Origin: CAZIOH01 sp964540815
Lineage (GTDB): Bacteria; Myxococcota_A; Polyangia; Fen-1088
Assembly: GCA_964540815.1 (NCBI GenBank)
Contig: CAZIOH010000049.1
Location: forward strand, 1-45,858
DNA length: 45,858 nucleotides
Direction of reading: 5' to 3'
The notes under the pieces are model-generated. The model saw only the letters and a list, made by a program, of their open reading frames with translations, did no database searches and was not told the origin of the DNA. A program made the position numbers and the translations under genes. Shown piece by piece: positions 1 to 8,612 of the stretch (within the stretch, counting starts at the first letter, position 1; each line of letters opens with the position of its first letter).

Positions 1-2
1 CG

Positions 3-800
3 GATCCCCAGCTCATCGGGGCGCTCCGGAGGATGAAGAACCCAGACATCCTGATCTACGAGCCGGATCTGAGCCCTGGCGCGCTGATGGACGGAATGGC
101 TCGAGACGTCAGCGATCCCGGGCTTCCGGAAGCCAAGCGGATGCAGATCCTGACGGAGCTGGCGTCGCTCGACTACGCCTACGGGCGGCTCGATGAGGCG
201 AGCGCCAAGTACGAGATCCTCTATGACTACTATCGGCGCCACCAGGTTCCCTTGATGCAGGCGTTCGTCCTTCAGGGCGCCGGAGATGTCCTGCGTCGGA
301 TTGGCCGACTCGGCCTCGCGCGCGAGCGCTACGGCCAGGGACTGACCCTGGCCATCACCACGCAGGGCCTTCCCCTCATCAAGGCCCTGGCGTTCGCGGC
401 GGGAGATGTCGGCCTCGAGCTGCGGCGGTTCCAGGACGCCGAGGACCACCTGGAGATCACGCGCAAGATCGCGGCCAACCTCCACGACCGGCCGGGGGAG
501 GCGGATGCGCTGGAGAAGATTGGCGACGCGCGGCTCGCGCTCGAGCGTCCAGGAGATGCGATGGGTGCCTGGCGCGAGGCCGCGACGGCATGCCGGGAGG
601 CCACGTACCGGGAGCGGCTGGTCAGCGTGCTCGAGCGCATGGCCAATTTCTTCGCGTCGGCGCGCATGGAGCTGTTCCCAAAAGCAAACAGAGCGATCGA
701 GAGCTTTACCGAGTGGGATAAGCCGTGGCTATTTCTCGACAATGTCCTTGGCATTCCTGGGCTCTCCGAGAAGGATCAGGAAGCGATTCGGGCAGCTTGA
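3..800 (+). CDS. TPR-like protein, 5' partial
   Basis: The frame is open from the first bases of the window, so the gene probably starts upstream; the ATG at 33 would be internal. The visible 265 or so residues are helical and contain repeated TPR-like units (for example YAYGRLDEASAKYEILYDYY and AGDVLRRIGRLGLARERYGQ), consistent with a protein-protein interaction scaffold. No catalytic motif, signal peptide or membrane segment is visible in this part. The last 50 residues lose the repeat pattern and may form a cap. The partner and function cannot be told without the missing N-terminus. The TPR assignment is by pattern only. Confidence 0.7.
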   Translation, partial: DPQLIGALRRMKNPDILIYEPDLSPGALMDGMARDVSDPGLPEAKRMQILTELASLDYAYGRLDEASAKYEILYDYYRRHQVPLMQAFVLQGAGDVLRRIGRLGLARERYGQGLTLAITTQGLPLIKALAFAAGDVGLELRRFQDAEDHLEITRKIAANLHDRPGEADALEKIGDARLALERPGDAMGAWREAATACREATYRERLVSVLERMANFFASARMELFPKANRAIESFTEWDKPWLFLDNVLGIPGLSEKDQEAIRAA

Positions 801-1488
801 GCAGAGTCGACCAATGAACAGAACTGGCAAGGTGATGAGTTGGCGGCCTGCGCTGCAGCGGCTGACCTGATGCTTCAGATCAAATGTCCATGGCTTACGG
901 AGGCGGCCCGGGAAGGAATCATTCGGGCGGCATCGTATCAGTGGCGATAAGACATCCGGCAAACCATCGGACAACTATCGCGAAGATGAGCAGATGACGA
1001 AGCGTGATCTAGAACCCACCCATTCAATTCCACTCAAGTAGAATGAAGCCTTCCGTGATTGACCCAGCGAGCGGCGCACTTCACACCGATGGTGGATTCG
1101 CGGTCGGGTCCAGCACGACCGAACAACAGTTCGCGAACTCTTCGATCGGAAGAAACCCATCGCATCGGAATCTTTCGATGGGCAATTCTCCATATTCCCT
1201 GCCTAGGCCGCAAACGGCGCTGAATCGAGAATGGGCCATTTCGCTTGCCTTTTCCGAGGGCAGATTGCGTTCAATATCCGGCTGTGATCGTTGAACCGAA
1301 TGAAAGTTGGGCTAACTGGTCCGAAGCGAATGAACTCGCACGGAAGAAGCTTCGTGACGACGTTCTCGCCAATACAATTGGCCAACCTCCCTATCGATTC
1401 CCCTGGGCTTCACTGGGGTCGAGAGACGGGAGTGAAAGCGAGTTCGGGTCCTTGACCTGTACATACGTTTAGTATAGCTTGGTCCTCC
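801..1488. other. Intergenic region without a confident gene
   Basis: About 690 nt between the TPR gene and the methyltransferase. It is visibly more AT-rich than the rest of the window. Several short open frames occur on both strands, but none has a good ribosome site or a recognisable product. A short frame ending at 1472 encodes a hydrophilic stretch (ANELARKKLRDDVLANTIGQ) that could be a gene remnant. A 7-bp inverted repeat (CCCATCG at 1156-1162, CGATGGG at 1176-1182) lies about 300 nt upstream of the methyltransferase. The region may be the decayed flank of an acquired restriction-modification island and probably contains the methyltransferase promoter. Confidence 0.5.
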
Positions 1489-2196
1489 GTGAGTGAGCCA
1501 CCTCGCCTCTACCAGATGGATGCCGTCGATTGGCTTCGCACGATGGCGCCGGGGTCAGTCGATCTCGTGGTCACCGACCCACCCTACGAGTCGCTGGAGA
1601 AGCATCGGGCGGTTGGGACCACCACTCGGTTGAAGCAGAGCAAGGGATCGAGCAACCCTTGGTTCCGGATTTTCGCCAATTCTCGGTTCCCGGAACTATT
1701 CAGCGAGATATTTCGAGTGCTGGTGCGCAATTCGCACTTCTACTTGTTCAGCGACCAGGAGACCGCCTTCATTGCCAAGCCACTCGCGGAAGCGGCGGGT
1801 TTCAAGTTCTGGAAGCCGCTGATCTGGGACAAGCAGAGCATAGGAATGGGCTATCACTATCGGTCTCGCTACGAGATGATCCTCTTCTTCGAAAAGGGAA
1901 AACGACAGCTCAACAACCTTGGGATTGCCGATATCTTGACTGCCCCACGGGTGAGGGGCGGGTATCCGGCAGAGAAGCCGCCTCGAATCAGTGAGATCCT
2001 GATCGAGCAGAGTACACGACCGGCGGAACTTGTTGTCGATCCGTTCATGGGATCGGGAAGTGTTGGCGTCGCCGCCTTGAATGTTGGGCGACGATTCCAG
2101 GGCAATGATGTTGCCGCGGAGGCGTTGGCCGTCGCGAGAGGGAGACTTCTTCCGGGCGAAGGCACGGCGCCAGCGCCAGGCCGCTTCGCCGGGTAG
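1489..2196 (+). CDS. DNA methyltransferase of a type II R-M system (beta class, N6-adenine/N4-cytosine)
   Basis: It would transfer a methyl group from S-adenosylmethionine to an exocyclic amino group of a base within a specific DNA site, protecting it from the neighbouring nuclease. The catalytic motif DPPY is at residues 30-33 and the AdoMet-binding motif DPFMGSG at about 184-190. The DPPY-before-FxGxG order is that of the beta class (CcrM/RsrI-like). At 235 residues it is short but holds both hallmarks. The start is GTG at 1489; there is no clear Shine-Dalgarno, and the first residues lead directly into the fold. It converges with the nuclease gene, the two stops being 13 nt apart. Lower GC than the flanks suggests horizontal acquisition. 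The recognition sequence cannot be predicted. Confidence 0.88.
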   Translation: MSEPPRLYQMDAVDWLRTMAPGSVDLVVTDPPYESLEKHRAVGTTTRLKQSKGSSNPWFRIFANSRFPELFSEIFRVLVRNSHFYLFSDQETAFIAKPLAEAAGFKFWKPLIWDKQSIGMGYHYRSRYEMILFFEKGKRQLNNLGIADILTAPRVRGGYPAEKPPRISEILIEQSTRPAELVVDPFMGSGSVGVAALNVGRRFQGNDVAAEALAVARGRLLPGEGTAPAPGRFAG

Positions 2197-2209
2197 GACG
2201 TCAGGAGCG

Positions 2210-2614
2210 TCACTGCGAATCCGGAAGGCCGAAATAGAGGGAAAGCCACGCCCGCAGATCGTCAAGCTCAACCGCCTTCCCCGTCGAGAGAAGAAACGCG
2301 ACCATGTTCGGACTGAATCCGTTCCCAGAGAAGACGACGATACCCGGGATGGGCCAAGCCGCGATGTCCTGAATCGTCGACGGAATCTTCTCTTCAGCCG
2401 TGCCTTGCACTCCCTGAAACTTGCACTCGAGGCCAAGGGTTCGCCGCGTTTCAGTCTGGGTGAGCACGACGTCGATCTTGCGGACCGCTCCCCAGATCCG
2501 CCTGGCGACGCGAACCTGAGTGCGTGAGGCCAGGCCCAGATGCGATGCCAGCTTCAGGACCTCCCGAACAAGGTCCTCTCCGTTCTCCACGGCCGTCGCT
2601 CTGCCTGCCATCAA
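2210..2614 (-). CDS. PD-(D/E)XK-type restriction endonuclease partner of the methyltransferase
   Basis: A 134-residue protein with a compact nuclease core: D48 in KIDVVLT, then E63-x-K65 in LGLECKFQ, preceded by a helical segment and followed by IPSTIQDIAAW and PGIVVFSGNGF. This D...ExK layout is the metal-binding active site of the PD-(D/E)XK superfamily. Because it converges tail-to-tail with a DNA methyltransferase only 13 nt away, the simplest reading is a type II restriction enzyme. It is small for a type II enzyme, so it may act as an oligomer or have little beyond the core. Its GC content is low like that of the methyltransferase. Family assignment is by motif; target site and activity are unknown. 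Confidence 0.72.
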   Translation of the reverse strand: MMAGRATAVENGEDLVREVLKLASHLGLASRTQVRVARRIWGAVRKIDVVLTQTETRRTLGLECKFQGVQGTAEEKIPSTIQDIAAWPIPGIVVFSGNGFSPNMVAFLLSTGKAVELDDLRAWLSLYFGLPDSQ

Positions 2615-2722
2615 GCCCCCTCACATCGGCGGTTCGGTGACACGTCGAGCGAAGCGTATCACGTGGGACCTCGTGGCCTCCACGGGCGCGACGAGGACTG
2701 GCCGGCGCCGCGTCCCTCCTGC

Positions 2723-3619
2723 TCAGCACGAGAGCTCTGTCTCGGCGGCGGCTGGGCCGATCGCTTCGGAAGAAAGCGTGAGCCATGGATCGGCCCCGGC
2801 GGCCGTGGGACGACCGGGGGGAGGGGCGGGGCGGCGGTTCGGGAGGTTGGGTGCTTTCGCAGCCGCACCGTCGGCCGAAGCCGAGGCGATCGAGGCGCGG
2901 CGGATGAGGCGGAGGAAGTTGCCGCCGGTGACGCGGGCGAAGTCGTCGGGGGCGAGGCCGAGGGCCTGGATCTTGGCCAGCTCGACGCCGGGGTGGAGCC
3001 AGGGGCCGTCGGTGCCGAAGAGGAGCTTGTGCGGACCGGCGCGCCGCACCGCCTCGACCAGCAGGTCGAAGCGGCGTACGCCCGAGGTGTCGGCGAACAG
3101 GTTGGGGTGGCGCGCCAGGGGATCGATCAGGGCCTGCTGCGCCCGCCAGTCGTCGGCGAAGCTGCCGAGGTGGGGAATGATGAAGGCCACGTCGCGGTAG
3201 GCCTGGGCAATGAGCTCGAGCGGCGCGATCTCTCCCACCACGTCGTAGAGAACCGGCAGGCGATACCGGCGCGCCACCTCGCAGATCTCGCGGGAGATGC
3301 GGGCGTCGTGGCGGTGGACCTTGATCCCGCGGAAGCCGAAGCCCACCACCGCCTCCCGGACCATGGCATCCACCCGTCCGGCGTCGGACGCCGCGTGGAC
3401 GAAGGCGAAGCCGAAGAACCGCCCCCGACCGCGCCGCACGATCCGTCCGAGCGCGCGGTTGGCCACCGCGTAGTCGGAGTGAAAGGCGGGCAAGAGGTTG
3501 GTCCGGGCGATCCCTGCGGCGCGCGCGCGCCGCAGGTACGCGCCGAGCGGCGCATCGGTGTTCCACGGGCCCGTCAGCCCATCCCCCTCGCCTGCGTGAC
3601 AGTGACAGTCGATGATCAT
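2723..3619 (-). CDS. Amidohydrolase family metal-dependent hydrolase (amidohydrolase 2 type)
   Basis: A TIM-barrel hydrolase of the amidohydrolase_2/ACMSD-like group. The N-terminal MIIDCHCHAG carries the HxH metal motif (H6, H8); later come KVHRHDA, IIPHLG and LLFGTDGPW, the usual positions of the further His ligands and the catalytic Asp. The start ATG at 3619 has a GGAGG eight bases upstream. The last 50 or so residues are a Pro/Ala-rich tail beyond the usual end of the domain. The gene is the seventh and last of the minus-strand unit that begins with the His-Glu repeat proteins, 68 nt after the preceding stop. The substrate is unknown; decarboxylation or amide/lactone hydrolysis are both known in the family. 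Confidence 0.8.
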   Translation of the reverse strand: MIIDCHCHAGEGDGLTGPWNTDAPLGAYLRRARAAGIARTNLLPAFHSDYAVANRALGRIVRRGRGRFFGFAFVHAASDAGRVDAMVREAVVGFGFRGIKVHRHDARISREICEVARRYRLPVLYDVVGEIAPLELIAQAYRDVAFIIPHLGSFADDWRAQQALIDPLARHPNLFADTSGVRRFDLLVEAVRRAGPHKLLFGTDGPWLHPGVELAKIQALGLAPDDFARVTGGNFLRLIRRASIASASADGAAAKAPNLPNRRPAPPPGRPTAAGADPWLTLSSEAIGPAAAETELSC

Positions 3620-3687
3620 GATCTCGGCCTCCGCGAGCACGCCGCCGGCCAATCCGCCGAAGGGCCGAGCCGGTCGGGCTCGTCCCC

Positions 3688-4869
3688 TCACACCCGGAGG
3701 CTCGCCATCCGGCTCGGCCGCCCCATGCTGGTCGCCCGCCGCGAATGGTTGATCTCGGCGCCGCCGAGCCCCACCCGCCCCGGGGCCGTCGCGTCCCAGG
3801 GCAGGACCCGGGCGTCTCCGGTCCGCGCCGCGAGCCCCATGGCCTGGGCGCTCGTCAGCCACTCCTCCGCCAGCTCGGCGATCTCCAGCAGCAGCGTCTC
3901 GAACTGGACGCGCGCCGTCTGCAAGATGTGCGGCTGCGCCAGCCACCTCAGGACCTCCCGCCCCGCCACCCCCATCCGCTGGCGCGGCGAGGTCACCAGC
4001 TTCTCGCCGAAGTAGCGGATCAGCACCTCCTCGACCACGTCCCAGGCGGTGTCGGCGCCGAACAGGCGCTTTACGTCGTCGGCGTCCAGGATCTTGAAGG
4101 CCTCCTCGAGCAGCTGCATCACCTCGACCCGCAGGACGTTGAGGTGACCGAACGAGGTCCACTTCATGTTGTTGCGCAGATCGAGGCCGGCCCGCCGGAC
4201 GATGGCGATGCTCCCGAAGCTCGGATCGTAGGCCCGCTCGCGGATCACGTCCGAGATGCGCTTGTCCCTCCAGAACAGCGTCACCTGGTGCGTGAAGTGC
4301 GCGAACAGCCGGTGAAAGTCGGTGTTGGGGCGCCCGTTGCTGGCCGCCCCATCCGCTCCGTAGCCGAGCACCCGCCGGTACGCACCGAGGCGCTCGGCAC
4401 GCGTGTAGCGCAACACCTGACGCCGGTCGAACTGGTAGAGCGAGAACGCCCCCGCGCCCCCCGACAGGCGCACCTCGCCGGCGCGAAAGAGCTGCTGCAG
4501 CTTCTGCACGGCCCGGAAGACCCCGATCTTCTCGTGCTGGTAGATGTAGTAGAGGTCCCCGACCGCCACGATCCGCTCGGAGGTGATGGTCTCGTCGTAC
4601 GGCTCGACCCCCTCGGGGATCCGGGTCTTGCCGAAGTCGCTGGTGGCGTCGGGGCCCACCCCCGCCAGCTGCGCCAGCCCCTTGTCCGGCGGGGCCGGGG
4701 CGTTGCTGTCGGCGTCGATCGCCGACTGCAGCATGTCGTCGATCTGCTTGACCAGCACGTCCGCGAGCTGGGGGTTCTGGGTCAGACTCGCCGAGAGCCG
4801 ACTGGCCACCGTCTCGCGGAGAGCCGCTATCCGATCGAACAGATTTTGATAGTCCTTTTCCGTCGCCAT
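3688..4869 (-). CDS. Unrecognised 393-residue protein of the His-Glu repeat cluster
   Basis: I do not recognise a family. The N-terminal 50 residues are helical (LFDRIAALRETVASRLSASL). The middle is a mixed, folded-looking region with many aromatic residues (VGDLYYIYQHEKIGVFRAVQ; LFAHFTHQVTLFWRDKRISD), and the C-terminal third is helical (FETLLLEIAELAEEWL). There is no signal peptide, membrane helix or obvious catalytic motif. The start at 4869 has AAAGG upstream and lies 14 nt after the stop of the previous gene, so co-transcription is likely. Its place between another unknown large protein and an amidohydrolase suggests a structural or adaptor role, which is inference only. Confidence 0.75.
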   Translation of the reverse strand: MATEKDYQNLFDRIAALRETVASRLSASLTQNPQLADVLVKQIDDMLQSAIDADSNAPAPPDKGLAQLAGVGPDATSDFGKTRIPEGVEPYDETITSERIVAVGDLYYIYQHEKIGVFRAVQKLQQLFRAGEVRLSGGAGAFSLYQFDRRQVLRYTRAERLGAYRRVLGYGADGAASNGRPNTDFHRLFAHFTHQVTLFWRDKRISDVIRERAYDPSFGSIAIVRRAGLDLRNNMKWTSFGHLNVLRVEVMQLLEEAFKILDADDVKRLFGADTAWDVVEEVLIRYFGEKLVTSPRQRMGVAGREVLRWLAQPHILQTARVQFETLLLEIAELAEEWLTSAQAMGLAARTGDARVLPWDATAPGRVGLGGAEINHSRRATSMGRPSRMASLRV

Positions 4870-4883
4870 GGCTCACGACCTTT

Positions 4884-6557
4884 CTAGGATTCGATCTCGA
4901 CCCGGTGCTTGATGTTCTTGGCGAGACGCCCGAGCTGCCCGAGCTGCATCGCGAGCTCGTGAAAGGAGCGACGCACCCGCGCCGTGAAGAAGCCCTCCGG
5001 CAGCTGCTCGACGTTCTCCGGACAGAGCATCCCGAGCGTGAGCGCGTACAGGCGCGCGACCGTCGGGGTGAAGATCCGCTCCACCCCCAGCTTTCCCCCG
5101 TTCTGGATCAAGCTCGGGCCTTCGGTGCTGGCGAACCCCTCGATCCAGGAGAGCAGCTCCTCGACGAAGATCTCGTCCTGTACCCGCACCCACCAGGTCA
5201 CGTCGTGGGCCACCACCTGGTCCTGCCCCTTCCCGGTGGTCGCCAGCTCACCCACCAGATCGAGCGGAAGCGGCTGTCCCTCGAAGTCGCCGTGGCCATT
5301 CGAGCTGCCCGAGAAGGTGCGGGGCACCACCAGCAGGGTCTGGCGTTCGAGCGGACCGATGAAGACCGAGTCGAGCGCGAAGCGCAGCTCGGTGACCGAT
5401 TCGGCGATCACCGACAGCTGGCGTGCCAGCAGCACGAGCTGGGTGCCGAAGAACGGGGTCCTGCCCTGCGCCCGGGTGAAGAACTGCCGGTTCTCGAGCC
5501 AGCTGCGCTCGAGGCCGATGAGGTAGTCGGCGAGGATGCGGAAGTTGGTGAGATCCTGCTCCTCGTCGACCGTGTTCACGAACTTGCCCGAGCCGAGCCC
5601 GAAGAGCCCACGCATGAGCCCGAGCGTCCCCTCGATCTCGGAGGGACCCCGAAAGTGCAGGCGCAGCCCCTCGGCCACCGCGATCCTCGACGGACTCCCT
5701 GCCGCCGGCGCTGCCCCCGAGGTGACAGTGGCACTGGCGGTGGGGGAGCTGGCGAGGGCCCCCGTGAGGCTCGCCCCGGCCCGGCGCCCGAGCAGCAGGG
5801 CGAAGATCTCGTCGACCCGGGCGACCCGCGGCCCGCCGAGCGTACCGAGCTCGCTGACGAGCTCGACCATCTGCCCGCGCACCAGCGCCCGCAGGGCGGC
5901 GCTGTCCTCGGGATCGGCCTCGGTGCTGAGCGGATAGAGCCCGTCGAGCAGCGGCAGCGACGCGTCCACCGCCTGCTTGGCCCGGGTGAGCAGGCTCGCC
6001 TGCGCCCCGGTGATCCCACCCGCCAGATCGGTCTGGACCGCGTACGTTCGCGGGGTCCAGCTCCACTCGGTGTGCCCTTCCACGTCACGCAGGGCGAACG
6101 ACTGGGTGAGGGCCCCGGTGAAGCCGCGCGCGTCGTTGTCCCGTGGCTGCCAGCCGAGGACGGACTGCAGTGCGGTGTTGACGGTCTGTCCGAAGTCGGT
6201 CGCGCGATCGCCCGCCCCACCGCCCCCGAACCCTCCGCTGCGCGCGGAAGGATTGATCTGCTCGGTGAGCAACGGATAGGCGGTGGCGTCGATCAGGGAC
6301 TCGGCGACCTGCGAGCGGCCTCGACCGGGCAGTCCCATCCGCGGCGCGCTGGTGCCATTCGAGCCACCTTGCACCGGGCGCCCCCCGGTGGCCGACGCTC
6401 CCGCCCCGGCGCTTCCAGGGTCCCCGCCGTTGGCGGCGCCGTGGGTGCCCTCGTGCACCGGCGGGTTGCGGTCGCCGGCTCCGCCGTTGGCGAGGCTGCC
6501 TTCGGCGCCTCGGCGTCTCGCGCTCATCGTCTCGCTCTTGCTTCTATTCGGTGCCAT
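4884..6557 (-). CDS. Unrecognised 557-residue protein with a disordered Gly/Ala-rich N-terminus
   Basis: Residues 1 to about 100 are low-complexity (Gly, Ala, Ser, Pro, Arg) and probably disordered. The rest is a long, mostly helical region with hydrophobic segments such as GTQLVLLARQLSVIAESVTE and a Trp-rich stretch (HDVTWWVRVQDEIFVEELLS). No family is recognised. The ATG at 6557 is chosen because a strong AAGGAG sits about nine bases upstream; it overlaps the end of the preceding gene by 14 nt, suggesting translational coupling. A later ATG at 6527 is possible. It has no signal peptide, so it is probably cytoplasmic. The large size and central position suggest a core component of the cluster, but its function is unknown. 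Confidence 0.75.
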   Translation of the reverse strand: MAPNRSKSETMSARRRGAEGSLANGGAGDRNPPVHEGTHGAANGGDPGSAGAGASATGGRPVQGGSNGTSAPRMGLPGRGRSQVAESLIDATAYPLLTEQINPSARSGGFGGGGAGDRATDFGQTVNTALQSVLGWQPRDNDARGFTGALTQSFALRDVEGHTEWSWTPRTYAVQTDLAGGITGAQASLLTRAKQAVDASLPLLDGLYPLSTEADPEDSAALRALVRGQMVELVSELGTLGGPRVARVDEIFALLLGRRAGASLTGALASSPTASATVTSGAAPAAGSPSRIAVAEGLRLHFRGPSEIEGTLGLMRGLFGLGSGKFVNTVDEEQDLTNFRILADYLIGLERSWLENRQFFTRAQGRTPFFGTQLVLLARQLSVIAESVTELRFALDSVFIGPLERQTLLVVPRTFSGSSNGHGDFEGQPLPLDLVGELATTGKGQDQVVAHDVTWWVRVQDEIFVEELLSWIEGFASTEGPSLIQNGGKLGVERIFTPTVARLYALTLGMLCPENVEQLPEGFFTARVRRSFHELAMQLGQLGRLAKNIKHRVEIES

Positions 6558-7140
6558 GTCGACCCTCTCCTTCTTTTCCGAGCAGCGTCAGCGTCGGGAT
6601 GCCCCGTTCCTGGTACCGGGCCTCGGCGAGCTCCGGCGCCAGTTCCCGGCGGGCTCCCGTACGCCGGTAGTCCCGCCTCTCGGACAGATCTCTCCAGCAT
6701 TCGAGGATCCCACCCTCGGTCGCCTGCAAGGCTTGCCGGCACTCCTCCACCGCGCGGCGCACGGTGTGGCTCCAGGAGCTCCAGGCGCGACCACGGTTGC
6801 GGCCGAGCGCCAGCAACTCCGAGAGCTGCTCGTAGCCGCCGAGCCCGGTCGCGAAGCGCCCCGCCAGCCGCAGCAGCGTCTCGTGGGCCGCGGCGATGGC
6901 CCGGCTCACGCCATGGTCGTCGCTGCCGTCGGCGGCGGTGCGGCCCTCGGCGATGGCGTTGCCGGCCTCGGTCAGGTCACCCAGCAGATCCTCGATGGCC
7001 TGGCGGCGGTGGGCGATGAGCGCCAGATCGTTCGACTCCGGACGATCCTCGACCACCGTGACCCGCAGCTCGCCGAGGCGCGCCGCCAGGGTCCGGCAGC
7101 TGGCGCCGAGCTCACGCAGGCTTCGCTCGAGCGCCACCAT
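6544..7140 (-). CDS. Helical coiled-coil-like protein of the His-Glu repeat cluster, unknown function
   Basis: A 198-residue, almost wholly helical protein (for example LERSLRELGASCRTLAARLG, RRQAIEDLLGDLTEAGNAIA, AAAHETLLRLAGRFA), with heptad-like spacing but no recognised family. The start ATG at 7140-7138 shares one base with the stop of the metallopeptidase gene (TGATG), so the two are almost certainly translationally coupled. That tight link suggests an accessory or chaperone-like partner of the peptidase or of the following 557-residue protein. There is no signal peptide or membrane segment. Confidence 0.72.
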   Translation of the reverse strand: MVALERSLRELGASCRTLAARLGELRVTVVEDRPESNDLALIAHRRQAIEDLLGDLTEAGNAIAEGRTAADGSDDHGVSRAIAAAHETLLRLAGRFATGLGGYEQLSELLALGRNRGRAWSSWSHTVRRAVEECRQALQATEGGILECWRDLSERRDYRRTGARRELAPELAEARYQERGIPTLTLLGKEGEGRHGTE

Positions 7141-8603
7141 CACCTCCGGGTCAGCTCGCGGTAGAAGTTCTCGGTGATCACCCCTGGCCGGGCATAGCCC
7201 TTGTCGAGAGCCACCCGCGCGGCGCCGATCAGGAAGCGCGCCGGAACCACCCCCGGGTCGGTGCCCGCCGCCAGGCGCCCGGCCGCCTCCTCGATCATCT
7301 GCTGTTCCTTCCGCTCGAACCGCAGGACCTCCGCCAGGGTGCGATCGCCGAGCTCGGCGTAGGGCTGAAAGCAGATCGTGTCGACCACGAGGGGCATCAC
7401 CCGATCGAACGAGCGAACCAGCGCAGGTGGCAGGGAGCCCGCGCCGCGCTCCGGGTACATCCGGGTCCACAGGCGCTGGTAGCGCCGCGCCTCGTCCGGA
7501 AATCCCATGCGCCGCAAGAGCTCGAAGCTGAGGTTGGCGCGCAAGATGGGCGTCGGGTGCGGTCCCTGGGGCAGGTACGCGGTCATGGACTCGGGGCTGC
7601 GCGCGAGGATGTCGAGCAGCGAGCCCACGATGCAGGGCCCGCCGAGGAGCAGCCCGCTGAGATCGGCGAAGGTCTCGCGGTTCCAGCGCACCCAGATCGC
7701 CGCCACCTCGGGCGGAAGCCCGGCGCCGAGCAGCCGCTTGCCGATCCGGCGCGGGATCACGCCCGATAGCCCGATGTCGGTCTGCAGGTTGTGGCTCACC
7801 TCGTGGAGGATGGCGCCGAGGGTCCACGGGTTGGTGAGCCGGTGATAGGGCAGCTGGATCAGCGGGAAGGGGTTCAGCTGGCGGCCGAGGCGCTTGAGCG
7901 GGATTCCGCGGCGATAGGTGGCGGGGGAGAATCCGGTGCGCATGTAGCAGAACGCGGGCGGGGCCGGGACCGAGACCGCCTTGCCGAGCCCGAGGAACGC
8001 GTACTGGTAGCAGTCGAGCGCGATGCGGTCGCAGCTGAGCAACCAGTCGGCGTACTTCGACTGCCGCTGCCCGAAGAGCTCGAGATAGAAGTCCCAGATC
8101 TTCTCGATGGCGCGAACCCAGGTGTGGGCGCGGTCCTTCATCGCCACCATGGCTTGCAGACGGGCGGTGGTGGGCCCGGCCACGCTGGCCGCCGCGGCCG
8201 CCGCGACCCGGGTGGTCATCCGCATCAGCTCGCGCCGCAAGGTGGCCATCAGCTGGTTGACCACCTGGACGTGGGCCTCGCTCGGGGCGGCCGCCCCGGT
8301 GCCGAACTCGTCGCGCCGGAACGGACGGAGGGCAGCGGCGTGGCGGCGCACGTTGAGCGACTGCGCCCGCAGCCACGGGGCCACGAGGGGTGCGGCCGCC
8401 GAGCTCGAAGCCTGGGCGGGTGTGCCCGGGCCACCCGCGAGGGGCAGGTCGTCGCCCGCGGCGCGCCCCTCGCCGCGGGCGGCGTGTACGCCCCCCGGGG
8501 AGGACCGGACCGCCGTGGAGCTGGCCCGCGGGCGGCGGCTCCGCTGGCCCGTGGTACCCGCGCGTGGGTTGACGCCGTTCGTGGGTGAGGAAGGGGAGAG
8601 CAT
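7140..8603 (-). CDS. HExxH zinc metallopeptidase-like protein
   Basis: A 487-residue protein. The first 100 or so residues are low-complexity and basic. The catalytic-looking core has H267-E-V-S-H271 in AILHEVSHNLQTD, a classic HExxH zinc site, and about 40 residues later RWNRETFADLSGLL (E310, D314), a plausible third ligand of the ExxxD type seen in gluzincin-like proteases. I cannot assign a named peptidase family. The ATG at 8603 lies 9 nt after the stop of the His-Glu repeat gene. It has no signal peptide, so it may act inside the cell. The position directly behind two repetitive proteins makes them natural substrates or partners, which is inference. It could also be a non-catalytic zinc protein. 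Confidence 0.75.
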   Translation of the reverse strand: MLSPSSPTNGVNPRAGTTGQRSRRPRASSTAVRSSPGGVHAARGEGRAAGDDLPLAGGPGTPAQASSSAAAPLVAPWLRAQSLNVRRHAAALRPFRRDEFGTGAAAPSEAHVQVVNQLMATLRRELMRMTTRVAAAAAASVAGPTTARLQAMVAMKDRAHTWVRAIEKIWDFYLELFGQRQSKYADWLLSCDRIALDCYQYAFLGLGKAVSVPAPPAFCYMRTGFSPATYRRGIPLKRLGRQLNPFPLIQLPYHRLTNPWTLGAILHEVSHNLQTDIGLSGVIPRRIGKRLLGAGLPPEVAAIWVRWNRETFADLSGLLLGGPCIVGSLLDILARSPESMTAYLPQGPHPTPILRANLSFELLRRMGFPDEARRYQRLWTRMYPERGAGSLPPALVRSFDRVMPLVVDTICFQPYAELGDRTLAEVLRFERKEQQMIEEAAGRLAAGTDPGVVPARFLIGAARVALDKGYARPGVITENFYRELTRR

Positions 8604-8612
8604 GGGGCGCCG

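Noticed and set aside
1043..1472. Short plus-strand frames before the methyltransferase
   Set aside because: No ribosome site, no recognisable product, and overlapping frames in both strands; at most a gene remnant.
4905..7019. A 704-codon plus-strand frame opposite the His-Glu cluster genes
   Set aside because: Composition is typical of a GC-rich shadow, with no motif, while the minus-strand frames have ribosome sites and tight junctions.
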